A stretch of DNA of 64,000 nucleotides from Janthinobacterium sp. TB1-E2 (GCF_036885605.1 NZ_CP142523.1:3162001-3226000), one strand, 5' to 3'; counted from the first letter of the stretch, positions 23,502 to 31,612 are shown. Notes: a model not told the origin generated them from the sequence alone. Program-made: numbers and translations.

Positions 23502-24809
23502 ATGAAACACAGAAGTTCATTACTCTATGCCATCCTTCCCGCCATGCCCTTGCTGCTGGCGGCCTGCGGCGGCGCCACCGCCACGGGCAACGGCAACACG
23601 GCCTTGCTGGCGGCCAGCGTGGCGGCGCCCGCCACGACGGCGACCGTGGAACTGGCCGGTAACGCCTTCATCACCAGCGGCGACGCAGGCGCCGTCATCA
23701 ACGAACGCGGCCTGGCCGGCTGGAGCAATCCCGATGCCGTCGCCAGCACGTATTTCCGCGTGGCCGAGGCGGGCTCCGTGCAGGTGGCGCTCGACGCCAG
23801 CCTGGCCGATGGCGGCAACAGCACCATCCGCGTGAAGATCAATGGCACGCCGTTCGATGTCAAGCTGGCCGGCAAGGAGCGCAAGACCTATGCCGTCGGC
23901 ACGGTCAATGTGCCGGCGGCCGGCTATGTAAAGGTCGACATGCAGGGCCTGAAGCGCGTGAAGGGCACGTTCGGCGACGTGGCGGCGCTGAAGGTGACGT
24001 CGAACACGGCGCTCACCTATGCGAATGACCGCGCCAACTACTACTGGTCGCGGCGCGGCCCGTCCGTGCACATGGGTTATACGGTGCCGGCCAATACCGA
24101 GTATTTCTATAACGAGATGACGATTCCCCAGGGCCAGGACGCCATCGGTTCCTACTTCATGGCCAACGGCTTTGGCCAGGGCTACATGGGCATCCAGGTG
24201 AAGTCGCCGAGCGAGCGCTGGATATTGTTCTCCGTGTGGGATGCCGACAATGGCGCCAAGACCACCCTGGTCAGCAAGGGCGCCGGCGTGGTCGACAATG
24301 CGTTTGGCGGCGAGGGCACGGGCGGCCAGACCTATCTGTCGTATAACTGGGCGGCTGGCACGACGTACCGCTTCATCACGCGTGCGCGGCCCGACGGCAA
24401 TGGCGGCAGCGATTATTCGGCCTGGTTCTTCGCGCCCGAGACGGGCAAGTGGCGCTACATCGCCACCTGGAAGCGGCCGGCGATCTCCACGTATCTGACG
24501 GGCGTGCATTCCTTCCTCGAGAACTTTATCGATACCCTGGGCTACACGGAGCGCCGCGTCCAGTTCGGCAACCAGTGGGCCAGGAACGTTTCCGGGACAT
24601 GGACCGAAGTGACGGCGGGAAGGTTCACCGGCGACGCCACGGCCACGAATGCGCAGCGCATGGATTATGCGGGCGGGCTGGAAAACGGCAGGTTCTACCT
24701 GCATAACGGCGGCTTCTTCGCCGACTATGTGAAAACCAGCCAGAACTTTACGCGGCCCGCGACGGGCCAGGCGCCGGCCGTCGATGTCAGCGCCTTGCCG
24801 ATGCAGTAA
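23502..24809 (+). CDS. DUF5077/DUF3472 lipoprotein of the GalNAc locus
   Basis: A 435-residue predicted lipoprotein: the signal peptide ends with the lipobox LLAAC, so Cys23 should be lipidated. Residues about 50-175 form a beta-rich DUF5077-like domain and about 180-415 a DUF3472-like domain with repeated aromatic motifs such as WSRRGPSVHMGYTVP and GYTERRVQFGNQWARN. Both domains occur in proteins of polysaccharide-utilisation loci, without a firm function. The ATG at 23502 (AGGAG 6 bp upstream) is preferred to the in-frame TTG one codon earlier. Its placement after GH109 suggests surface binding or processing of the same glycan. The C-terminal part could be catalytic, but no active site is recognisable. 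Confidence 0.78.
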   Translation: MKHRSSLLYAILPAMPLLLAACGGATATGNGNTALLAASVAAPATTATVELAGNAFITSGDAGAVINERGLAGWSNPDAVASTYFRVAEAGSVQVALDASLADGGNSTIRVKINGTPFDVKLAGKERKTYAVGTVNVPAAGYVKVDMQGLKRVKGTFGDVAALKVTSNTALTYANDRANYYWSRRGPSVHMGYTVPANTEYFYNEMTIPQGQDAIGSYFMANGFGQGYMGIQVKSPSERWILFSVWDADNGAKTTLVSKGAGVVDNAFGGEGTGGQTYLSYNWAAGTTYRFITRARPDGNGGSDYSAWFFAPETGKWRYIATWKRPAISTYLTGVHSFLENFIDTLGYTERRVQFGNQWARNVSGTWTEVTAGRFTGDATATNAQRMDYAGGLENGRFYLHNGGFFADYVKTSQNFTRPATGQAPAVDVSALPMQ

Positions 24810-24812
24810 GTC

Positions 24813-25325
24813 TTACCCTGGCCGCTTGCCTACCATCGCATCGATGCCGCGATAGTAGGTGAGCGGCCGGCCTATCGTCACGCCCATCAATGCCGCCGCC
24901 TGGATGATGTCGTCCGTGTCGCGCCGGTAGACGATCAGCGCATCCATTTCGTCGGAGCCGTTGCCGTCGATCTGGATCAGGTCATAGCCGCCTTCTTCCA
25001 CGGCGCGCTGCGCCAGTTCCGTATCCAGCCACTCGAAATAGGGCAGCACGCTGCCGCCGCTTTCCTTGAGCAGTGCGTACGGGAAGTCGGGGAATTCGTC
25101 GAACATGTCCTGTATCTGTTCGTGCAATTCATCGATCTTGTCGCTCGACGCCATATGGCCGCCCAGCTGCGAGAGGAGTTCCAGCGCGTAGGCTTGCGCA
25201 TCGCTGTCGACCCATTCCTCGCGCGGCGCGGAGGGAGCTTCGGTGATGGCGGCGACGGCGTCGTCGAGTTCCTCGCCTTCCAGATCACCGCAGGTCAGCT
25301 TGGTCAATAGTTCGGATAAGAGCAT
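24813..25325 (-). CDS. Conserved hypothetical acidic protein, 170 aa
   Basis: A 170-residue soluble, strongly acidic protein with no signal peptide or membrane segment. The N-terminus is helical and the C-terminal half reads as alternating strands (DLIQIDGNGSDEMDALIVYRR), consistent with a small alpha/beta domain. It resembles short immunity-like or DUF6630-like proteins, but I do not recognise a family with confidence and assign no function. It is convergent with the lipoprotein gene, 3 bp between the stops. The 275-bp gap upstream of it (25326-25600) has no further gene and nothing I can name. Confidence 0.7.
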   Translation of the reverse strand: MLLSELLTKLTCGDLEGEELDDAVAAITEAPSAPREEWVDSDAQAYALELLSQLGGHMASSDKIDELHEQIQDMFDEFPDFPYALLKESGGSVLPYFEWLDTELAQRAVEEGGYDLIQIDGNGSDEMDALIVYRRDTDDIIQAAALMGVTIGRPLTYYRGIDAMVGKRPG

Positions 25326-25600
25326 GGTTGCCTTTCAGGGGAGCAGCACGGCCACGGTGGCTGCCTTGTCGATGAAGTTGCCAATACTATCATTGCCGTG
25401 CAGCTTGCCGCGTTCCGCAGAAGTCGTATGGCGTCCTTTGACTACTTGTCAACTAGACATTTTCGTGCCAGGCGGATACACTGAAAATATTTCCAATTAG
25501 CAATATTTATCTGGACTCATGCAGGCACAGGCGCGCTTGCCGTCCTTTGCCCTTTGCCCATCACTTGTGACCCATTTCTTCATTTTATTCAGGATCATCC

Positions 25601-26242
25601 ATGTTTGTCCGAACCACCATGCTGCGCGCGCTGGCGTGCGCCGTCTTGCTGCCTGCGCTGTTGTCGGCCTGTGTCACCGGCCGCAATAGCGCGCCTGCGT
25701 TTACCTACACGACACCCGACCTTGCCAAGGGCGTTGTCGTCGGCACCGTGTTCGAGAGCTCCGTCTTCGAGGCGCATGGCGCCAGGTTCGGCATCGTCAG
25801 CAGCGACCCTGCCGCCCTCGAGGGCAAAAGTCTGTGGTTATCCAGCCATGCTCCCGCCGGCCAGGTCGCCTTGCAGAATGTCTTGCCAAAAGTACCTACG
25901 GGCAAAGGCAGCACCTTTGCGCTGCAGCTGACGCCGGGACGCTACAGCGTCATCATCTGGCTGCTTGACTATGGATTCAGGTCCAGGTACTCCGAATCGT
26001 CGCCGAAGCCGATCGAGTTTGACGTCGTTGCTGGCAAGGTCATCTACCTGGGACGTCTGGATGCCAACCGTTTCCTGCAAGTGGCTTCGATACACGACAA
26101 TTTCGAGGAAGATATCGCATACCTGAAGAAAAATCCCTTGCTGGCCAATGCCAGCATCGAGAACAAGGCGCTCGAGGTGCGTGAATGGTGGCTAGAGGAC
26201 GCCCTTGGCAAGGAAATTCAGGAAAGAAACCGCGCCAAATAA
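25601..26242 (+). CDS. Uncharacterised lipoprotein, 213 aa
   Basis: A 213-residue predicted lipoprotein with a signal peptide ending in the lipobox LLSAC (Cys24). The mature part begins with a beta-rich domain (GVVVGTVFESSVF, RYSVIIWLLDYGF, KVIYLGRLDANRF) of the general kind seen in DUF2846-like lipoproteins, followed by a helical tail (residues 165-213). No catalytic residues are evident. It stands alone, 73 bp before the convergent SirB2 gene. The function is unknown; a periplasmic envelope role is all that can be said. Confidence 0.75.
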   Translation: MFVRTTMLRALACAVLLPALLSACVTGRNSAPAFTYTTPDLAKGVVVGTVFESSVFEAHGARFGIVSSDPAALEGKSLWLSSHAPAGQVALQNVLPKVPTGKGSTFALQLTPGRYSVIIWLLDYGFRSRYSESSPKPIEFDVVAGKVIYLGRLDANRFLQVASIHDNFEEDIAYLKKNPLLANASIENKALEVREWWLEDALGKEIQERNRAK

Positions 26243-26315
26243 GCACCTGCAGGTCGCGCCGCGCACGCGTCACTCTGTACTGCAGGCGCGACCCTGCGCT
26301 ACATTTTTTGCTGCA

Positions 26316-26693
26316 TCAGAGCGGCCAGGCCTGTTTGGTCACGGCTACGGCGACGATGTAGGCGAAGACCAGCACGGCGAGCGCGAAGGCGGCGCCGCGC
26401 ACGGCCGGCGTCTTGCCCCGTTTCAGCGCGATGGTGCCCAGCACGATGTAGGCCACCAGTGCGCACAGCTTGGCGGCCAGCCAGGGCTGGCTGCCCGGCG
26501 ACTGGCCGCTCCACACGGCCAGGGTGATGGCGCTGGCCAGCAAGGCCGTGTCGACCAGGTGCGGCAGGATTTTTACCCAGCGCTGCTGCAAGGCGGGCGA
26601 GGCGCGCAGCATCCATGCGCCGCGCAAGAGGAAAAGCAGGCCGCTGGCGGCGGCGCAAGCCATGTGGAAATGCTTGAGGCTCAGATAGTCCAT
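26316..26693 (-). CDS. SirB2-family membrane protein
   Basis: A 125-residue integral membrane protein with four predicted helices, matching the SirB2 family in length and in its opening YLSLKHFHMACAAASGLLF, the RGAWML motif near residue 24 and LPHLVDTALLASAITLAV near residue 44. The family is small and functionally obscure; the name comes from a Salmonella invasion locus. No operon is apparent. Confidence 0.85.
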   Translation of the reverse strand: MDYLSLKHFHMACAAASGLLFLLRGAWMLRASPALQQRWVKILPHLVDTALLASAITLAVWSGQSPGSQPWLAAKLCALVAYIVLGTIALKRGKTPAVRGAAFALAVLVFAYIVAVAVTKQAWPL

Positions 26694-26777
26694 ATGTCCA
26701 TGCGGTCGTTATTCAAAGTAGCGCCAGCATAGCCGCCTTTGGCGCGCCGCGCCATACGCCGTCGGAGGGACGCGCAA

Positions 26778-27224
26778 TCAGCGGCACCATTTCATGTACA
26801 CGAGCTCCGGGTCTCCCTCGTCGAGATGGTCGATCTGTCCGCTGCGCACGAAACCCGCGCTGGCGAACAGCCGTTGCGCGGCCAAATTGGACTGGTTCGT
26901 CGAGGTGAATAGCTTCGCCGTCGTGCACGCGGCTTCGGCGGCGGCCAGCAGGCGCACGCCCACGCCGCGCCGCTGGTGGCCGGGAGCGACCACCACCAGC
27001 GAGACAAAGCCGTAATCGAAGAAATCGTCGCGCGTGAGGACATAGCCTGCCACCTGGCCAGCCCGGATGGCCACCTGGCAGTGCCCCTGGCCGACGGCGG
27101 CGCGCACGGCTTCGCCACGGCTGGCGTGCGCCTGCGCATAGGCATCGCAGGCCAGCATGGCGTCCACATCGCCAGCTTGGGCCGCGCGCGTGATGATCCC
27201 GTCTGTTTCGTGAATGTTCTGCAT
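26778..27224 (-). CDS. GNAT-family N-acetyltransferase
   Basis: A 148-residue acetyltransferase of the GNAT superfamily. Motif A is VSLVVVAPGHQRRGVGVRLL at about 82-101 and contains the Q/RxxGxG/A acetyl-CoA pyrophosphate loop. Motif B follows with LFTSTNQSNLAAQRLFASAGF, and DEGDPELVYMKW closes the domain. The start at 27224 has a GGAGAAA site about 10 bp upstream; the longer frame is not supported. The substrate cannot be predicted; the compact form and position resemble stand-alone small-molecule or ribosomal-protein acetyltransferases. Confidence 0.87.
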   Translation of the reverse strand: MQNIHETDGIITRAAQAGDVDAMLACDAYAQAHASRGEAVRAAVGQGHCQVAIRAGQVAGYVLTRDDFFDYGFVSLVVVAPGHQRRGVGVRLLAAAEAACTTAKLFTSTNQSNLAAQRLFASAGFVRSGQIDHLDEGDPELVYMKWCR

Positions 27225-27314
27225 GGCGTTCTTTTTCTCCAGGCGCCGAGTGTGCCAAAAATGCGTCCGTTTGTAAAACACCCGCCATCCAGGCTAGGTT
27301 CATACCCCGCCATC

Positions 27315-27332
27315 TAGTCACTTTTGCCGATG
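27315..27332 (+). promoter_or_regulatory. Shared nar-region element upstream of narK1
   Basis: TAGTCACTTTTGCCGATG lies 117 bp before the narK1 start. It matches 16 of 18 bases of the element before nnrS (42784-42801) and 16 of 18 of the reverse-oriented element before narG (31440-31457). Its presence in front of three nitrate or NO genes and nowhere else I noticed makes it a candidate NarL binding site. No FNR/ANR-type TTGAT-N4-ATCAA box was found in this 225-bp gap. Confidence 0.6.
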
Positions 27333-27449
27333 CGGCTATCCAGATTGCCTTTCCAGAATCACCCTGTGGCCGATAGTGCCTTTCGACTCTGCCACGTAAG
27401 CTGGTCGGGACGGCTGGCCAGACGGCCAGTGCATTCATGGAGAAACATC

Positions 27450-28751
27450 GTGGCTACCCTAGATGGCACTAAGAACAACAGTAGTAACAAGGCAGTCGAA
27501 CCCGGCATGCGGCGCAAGCAGGCGTCCGTGCTGATCAGCAGCACCTTCGCATTTACCATCTGCTTTGCGGTCTGGATGATGTTTGCCGTACTGGGCATCC
27601 CCATCAAGACCAGCCTGGGCTTGACTGAAACACAATTCGGCCTGCTGGCCGCCATGCCCGTGCTGACGGGCTCCCTCGTGCGCGTGCCCTTGGGCATCTG
27701 GACGGACAAATACGGCGGACGCCGCGTCTTCTTCTGGCTGATGCTGGCCAGCGTGGTGCCGATCTACCTGATCTCCTACGCCACCGCCTATTGGCACTTC
27801 CTCGTGCTGGGCATGTTCGTGGGCCTGGCAGGCGGCTCGTTTTCCGTCGGCACGCCTTACGTGGCGCGCTGGTATGAAAAGGAGCGTCGCGGCCTGGCGA
27901 TGGGCATCTTCGGCGCCGGCAATTCCGGTTCCGCGCTGACCAAGTTCGTCGCGCCCGGCATCGTCGCCGCCTTCGGCTGGCAGATGCTACCCAAGGTGTA
28001 CGCGGTAGCCATGCTGGCCACGGCCATCATCTTCTGGCTGTTTTCGTACACGGACAAATCGCACCTGGCGCCATCGGGCGAAAGCTTTTCGGCCCAGATG
28101 AAAGTGCTGAAGGATCCGCGCGTGTGGCGCTACTGCCAGTACTACTCGGTGGTGTTCGGCGGCTACGTGGCGCTGGCGCTGTGGATGACGAAGTACTACG
28201 TGGCCGAATACGGTTTTGATTTGAAACACGCGGCGCTGCTGGCCGCCTGCTTCTCGTTGCCGGGCGGCGTGCTGCGCGCCGTGGGCGGCTGGATCTCCGA
28301 CAAATACGGCGCGGCGAAAGTCACCTGGGCCGTGATGTGGGTGTGCTGGGTGTGCTTCTTCCTGCTGTCGTATCCGCAAACACAGATGGTCGTGGAAACC
28401 GTCACCGGTCCGCTGGCCTTCCATATCGGCCTGTCGCCGCTGTGGTTCACCGTGCTGCTGTTCATCGTCGGCATCGCCATGGCCGTGGGCAAGGCGTCCG
28501 TCTTCAAGTTCATCGGCGATGATTTTTCCGACAACATCGGCGCCGTTTCTGGCGTGGTGGGCCTGGCTGGCGGCCTCGGTGGCTTCATCCTGCCCGTGAT
28601 GTTCGGCGCCCTGGTGGACTTTACGGGCGTGCGTTCGAGCTCCTTCATGCTCCTCTACGGCACCGTTTGCGTCTCCCTCATCTGGATGCATTTCTCGTTC
28701 AAGCCGCTGCGCGCGGCACCTACCAACCAACTCGCAGGAGCTAAAGCATGA
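27450..28751 (+). CDS. narK1: Nitrate/nitrite MFS transporter NarK1
   Basis: A 433-residue major-facilitator protein of the nitrate/nitrite porter family with 12 predicted helices. The nitrate signatures GIFGAGNSGSALTKF (about helix 5) and GVVGLAGGLGGFILP (about helix 11) are present, as are LVRVPLGIWTDKYGGRR after helix 2 and GGWISDKYGAAK before helix 8. The proposed start is a GTG at 27450 with GGAG 7 bp upstream. It begins the nitrate-respiration cluster and overlaps narK2 by 4 bp (ATGA), so the two are translationally coupled. NarK1-type proteins are generally considered nitrate/proton symporters; this role is by family. Confidence 0.9.
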   Translation: MATLDGTKNNSSNKAVEPGMRRKQASVLISSTFAFTICFAVWMMFAVLGIPIKTSLGLTETQFGLLAAMPVLTGSLVRVPLGIWTDKYGGRRVFFWLMLASVVPIYLISYATAYWHFLVLGMFVGLAGGSFSVGTPYVARWYEKERRGLAMGIFGAGNSGSALTKFVAPGIVAAFGWQMLPKVYAVAMLATAIIFWLFSYTDKSHLAPSGESFSAQMKVLKDPRVWRYCQYYSVVFGGYVALALWMTKYYVAEYGFDLKHAALLAACFSLPGGVLRAVGGWISDKYGAAKVTWAVMWVCWVCFFLLSYPQTQMVVETVTGPLAFHIGLSPLWFTVLLFIVGIAMAVGKASVFKFIGDDFSDNIGAVSGVVGLAGGLGGFILPVMFGALVDFTGVRSSSFMLLYGTVCVSLIWMHFSFKPLRAAPTNQLAGAKA

Positions 28752-30133
28752 GCCGCTATATGATTAATACCTGGGAGCCGGAAACCCCGAGCTTCTGGCA
28801 AAACACGGGCAAGGCCACGGCCGCGCGCAATCTGTGGATCTCGATCCCCGCGCTGCTGCTGGCATTCGCCGTGTGGATGGTGTGGAGCGTGGTGGTGGTC
28901 AACCTGCCCAACATCGGCTTCACCTACAGTAACAACCAGCTGTTCTGGCTGACGGCCTTGCCGGGTTTGTCCGGCGCCACCTTGCGCATCTTTTATTCGT
29001 TCATGGTGCCGATCTTCGGCGGGCGCCGCTGGACGGCCATTTCCACGGGTTCCTTGCTGATTCCCGCCATCGGCATCGGCCTGGCCGTGCAGGATGTGAA
29101 CACCGGTTATCCGACCATGCTGATCCTGGCCTTGCTGTGCGGCTTCGGCGGCGGCAATTTCGCCTCCTCGATGGCCAACATCAGCTTTTTCTATCCAAAG
29201 GCGAGCAAGGGCTTCGCGCTGGGCATGAATGCGGGCCTGGGCAACCTGGGCGTGTCGGTGGTGCAGTTCGTCGTGCCGCTGGTGATCACGTTTGCCGTCT
29301 TCGGCGCCTGGGGCGGCGATTCGCTCACCTGGGTCAAGAATGGCGTGAGCAAGGACATGTGGCTGCAAAACGCGGGCTTCATCTGGGTGCCGTTCATCGC
29401 GCTGTCGACCTTGCTGGCCTGGTTCGGCATGAATGACCTGGCGTCGGCGAAAGCGTCGTTTTCCGAGCAGGCCGTGATCTTCAAGCGCAAGCATAACTGG
29501 CTCATGTGCTGGCTGTACACGGGCACCTTCGGCTCCTTCATCGGTTATTCGGCCGCGTTTCCGCTGCTGATCAAGATCCAGTTCCCCGACGTGAATCCGC
29601 TCGATTACGCCTTCCTCGGCCCCCTCGTCGGTGCGCTGGCGCGCGTGGCCGGCGGCGTGATTTCCGACAAACTGGGCGGCGCCAGAGTCACCCTGTGGTC
29701 CTTCCTGCTGATGATCGGTGCCGTGCTGGGCGTGCTGTACTTCATGCCGCAAGCGGGCGTGGGTGGCAGTTTCAATGGCTTCTTCTGGATGTTCATGCTG
29801 CTGTTCGCCGGCACGGGCATCGGCAACGCGTCGACCTTCCGCATGATCCCCGTGATCTTCCTGACGGAACACCAGCGCGCGGCGGCCGGCAAGGGCAAGG
29901 CGGCGCAGGAGCAAGCCATCGTCGACGCCAACAAGGAAGGCGCGGCCGTCCTGGGCTTCACCTCGGCCGTGGCCGCCTACGGCGCCTTCTTCATCCCGAA
30001 AAGCTATGGCACCTCGATCGCGCTGACGGGCAGCCCCGACGCGGCCCTGTGGTGCTTCATCGGCTTTTATGTCAGCTGCATCGCGATCACCTGGTGGTGC
30101 TATGCGCGCAAGAATGCGCCGATGCCTTGCTAG
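28748..30133 (+). CDS. narK2: Nitrate/nitrite MFS transporter NarK2
   Basis: A 461-residue second nitrate/nitrite porter, clearly diverged from its neighbour. It shows FGGGNFASSMANISFFYP (helix 4-5 region), GLGNLGVSVVQFVVPL (the first nitrate signature), GGVISDKLGGARVTL and AGTGIGNASTFRMIPVIF. The extra stretch of about 25 residues around HQRAAAGKGKAAQEQAIVDA, inside the second half, is typical of the NarK2/NarU nitrate-nitrite exchangers. It starts within the stop of narK1 (ATGA). In Paracoccus and others the two occur fused; here they are separate but coupled. Likely role: nitrate in, nitrite out. Confidence 0.9.
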   Translation: MSRYMINTWEPETPSFWQNTGKATAARNLWISIPALLLAFAVWMVWSVVVVNLPNIGFTYSNNQLFWLTALPGLSGATLRIFYSFMVPIFGGRRWTAISTGSLLIPAIGIGLAVQDVNTGYPTMLILALLCGFGGGNFASSMANISFFYPKASKGFALGMNAGLGNLGVSVVQFVVPLVITFAVFGAWGGDSLTWVKNGVSKDMWLQNAGFIWVPFIALSTLLAWFGMNDLASAKASFSEQAVIFKRKHNWLMCWLYTGTFGSFIGYSAAFPLLIKIQFPDVNPLDYAFLGPLVGALARVAGGVISDKLGGARVTLWSFLLMIGAVLGVLYFMPQAGVGGSFNGFFWMFMLLFAGTGIGNASTFRMIPVIFLTEHQRAAAGKGKAAQEQAIVDANKEGAAVLGFTSAVAAYGAFFIPKSYGTSIALTGSPDAALWCFIGFYVSCIAITWWCYARKNAPMPC

Positions 30134-30194
30134 TTAGCGTCAGAACGTCGGACGAGTCTTGCTTGCCCGGCGTTGAACACAGTAAGAGGTAGTC

Positions 30195-30887
30195 ATGGAA
30201 GAACTGGAAAAATTCGTCAACGGCTTCAGCCTGTTTCAGCAGCAGTACTTCAGCGAGCCGCAAACCTTGTACGACAGCCTGCGCGACGGGCAGCGGCCCT
30301 CGACTCTGCTGATCGGCTGCTGCGATTCGAGGGTCGACCCCATGCTGCTGACGGGCAGCGACCCGGGCGACATGTTCGTCGTGCGCAATATCGCCAACCT
30401 CGTGCCACCGTGTACGCCGGACGCGCCGCCCGGCGTCAGTTCGGCCATCGAGTTCGCCGTCTGCAAGCTCGAAGTGGCCAGGGTCATCGTGCTCGGTCAT
30501 GCGCGCTGCGGCGGCATCCGCGCGCTGCTGGAACCGCAGCCGCGCGCGGAAGGGCAGGAAACGGACTTCGTTGGCCAGTGGATGCGCATCGCCGAACCGG
30601 TGGCGCAAAGAGTACGGCGCGAACTGGCGCACCGTTCGTCGGCGGAACAGCACCACGCGTGCGAGCTGGCCAGCATATTGCAGTCGCTGGACAACCTGCT
30701 CACCTACCCGTGGCTCAAGCGCAGGGTGGAGCAGGGCGTATTGAAATTGCATGGATGGTATTTCGACATCGACAGCGGGGCGCTGATGGCGTATTCGGCG
30801 CGCCAGCAGCAGTTTTTGCCGCTCGTCTGTCCAATAGAAAGGGCGCGGCATTTGCATGAGCGCCCTTGGCCGGATGCAGGCAGATAA
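30195..30887 (+). CDS. Beta-class carbonic anhydrase
   Basis: A 230-residue cytoplasmic enzyme interconverting CO2 and bicarbonate. The zinc ligands and catalytic dyad are clear: CCDSR (Cys43, Asp45, Arg47) and GHARCGG (His at about 101, Cys at about 104). IGCCDSRVDP, VVRNIANLVPP and SAIEFAV are standard for the bacterial clade. It follows narK2 after 61 bp with its own ribosome-binding site (AGAGGTAGTC) and precedes narGHJI, although it is not a usual part of nar clusters. It could balance pH or CO2 during nitrate respiration, or be unrelated; co-transcription with narK1K2 is likely since no terminator separates them. Confidence 0.93.
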   Translation: MEELEKFVNGFSLFQQQYFSEPQTLYDSLRDGQRPSTLLIGCCDSRVDPMLLTGSDPGDMFVVRNIANLVPPCTPDAPPGVSSAIEFAVCKLEVARVIVLGHARCGGIRALLEPQPRAEGQETDFVGQWMRIAEPVAQRVRRELAHRSSAEQHHACELASILQSLDNLLTYPWLKRRVEQGVLKLHGWYFDIDSGALMAYSARQQQFLPLVCPIERARHLHERPWPDAGR

Positions 30888-30910
30888 TCCGAAACGTGCG
30901 GCCAACAAAG

Positions 30911-31000
30911 TGTCGGATTGCGCTACGCTAATCCGACCTACGTCGCTCCACAGTTGCCTCGTCAGGTAGGTCGGATTAGCCCGCAGGGCGTAATCCGACA
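30911..31000. repeat. Pair of inverted REP-like palindromic units
   Basis: Two related units lie head to head: 30911-30941 (TGTCGGATTGCG...AATCCGACCTAC) and 30966-31000 (GTAGGTCGGATTAGC...GTAATCCGACA). Each is an imperfect palindrome, and together they form a large inverted repeat with a 24-bp centre. Such GTAGGTCGGATTAG units are dispersed extragenic palindromes in many Proteobacteria. Lying between the carbonic anhydrase and the convergent small gene, it can act as a bidirectional transcript end. Confidence 0.82.
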
Positions 31001-31007
31001 AGCTCCC

Positions 31008-31379
31008 TCAACTAAAACGTAACAAATCCCCGCTGCGGTCAAACGCCAGCAGGCTGTCGATGCGGCCTTGCTCGATGGCCGTCACCATGGCGCGCAGGGG
31101 CGCCTCGCATTCCTGCGCGGCGGGCGGCTGGCCTTCGCGACCCGCCAGTCCCGCCACGAAGACTACGTCCCAGTGCGTCTGCATCTGTTTCGACTCCTCC
31201 TTCAACGTCTCGAAGCTGTCCAGTTCCTCGGGCAGCTTGTCGGCGCACATCACGGGCGTGAGGGACTTGCCCTGGCCGCCAGGCTGGGCCTGCGCCTGGG
31301 TAAAGGTGAACAGCAGGCGTTGCGGCTGCTCCTGGTTGCGGGCGCTGCTCAGCAGGCTGGCGTAATCGGTAATCGGCAT
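31008..31379 (-). CDS. Conserved small protein of unknown function, 123 aa
   Basis: A 123-residue soluble protein. Visible features are QRLLFTFTQAQ, VMCADKLPEELDSF, TLKEESKQMQTHWDVVFVAGLAGREG and a C-terminal AIEQGRIDSLLAFDRSGDLLRF. Homologues of this size in Burkholderiales often carry the database name 'ribonucleotide reductase subunit alpha', but nothing of that enzyme is present, so I treat it as uncharacterised. It is the only minus-strand gene inside the nitrate cluster and is divergent from narG, sharing its 233-bp control region. Confidence 0.75.
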   Translation of the reverse strand: MPITDYASLLSSARNQEQPQRLLFTFTQAQAQPGGQGKSLTPVMCADKLPEELDSFETLKEESKQMQTHWDVVFVAGLAGREGQPPAAQECEAPLRAMVTAIEQGRIDSLLAFDRSGDLLRFS

Positions 31380-31439
31380 GATGCTCTTTCTCTGTGTTGA
31401 ACGATGACGACAGGTATACCGCAGCTCCGCCGCGCCGCC

Positions 31440-31467
31440 CATAGGCAATAGTGACTATCCGCCTATG
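31440..31467. promoter_or_regulatory. Head-to-head nar elements upstream of narG
   Basis: On the minus strand 31457-31440 reads TAGTCACTATTGCCTATG, the element also found before narK1 and nnrS. A second, imperfect forward copy (31449-31467, TAGTGACTATCCGCCTATG) overlaps it, so the site is a palindrome with arms ATAGGC (31441-31446) and GCCTAT (31461-31466). It is 156 bp before narG, a distance compatible with NarL activation. Confidence 0.62.
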
Positions 31468-31519
31468 CATTCCTGGTGCCGGAAACCGACTTCTTGCCAA
31501 TACCGCCGGGCACGGCGCA

Positions 31520-31540
31520 TCGATAGACTGTTTGTATCGA
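31520..31540. promoter_or_regulatory. Inverted repeat near the narG promoter
   Basis: TCGATA (31520-31525) and TATCGA (31535-31540) form a perfect 6-bp inverted repeat with a 9-bp centre, 73 bp before the narG start. It is symmetric like a dimeric regulator's site but does not match the FNR/ANR consensus. The regulator is unknown. Confidence 0.4.
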
Positions 31541-31612
31541 CGCTTGAGCCATCGTGCTTGCAGCGTTTTTTAAGACCTGGCGCCGCTGTCGGCGGCGCAA
31601 TGTGGAGGTAGC

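Noticed and set aside
27225-27449. Search for an FNR/ANR box before narK1 (and in 31380-31612 before narG)
   Set aside because: No TTGAT-N4-ATCAA or close variant was found; the best symmetric sites have different sequences.
31008-31379. Naming the 123-residue protein a ribonucleotide reductase alpha subunit
   Set aside because: The protein is far too short and lacks every catalytic cysteine and nucleotide-binding feature of that enzyme; the database name seems to be a propagated error.
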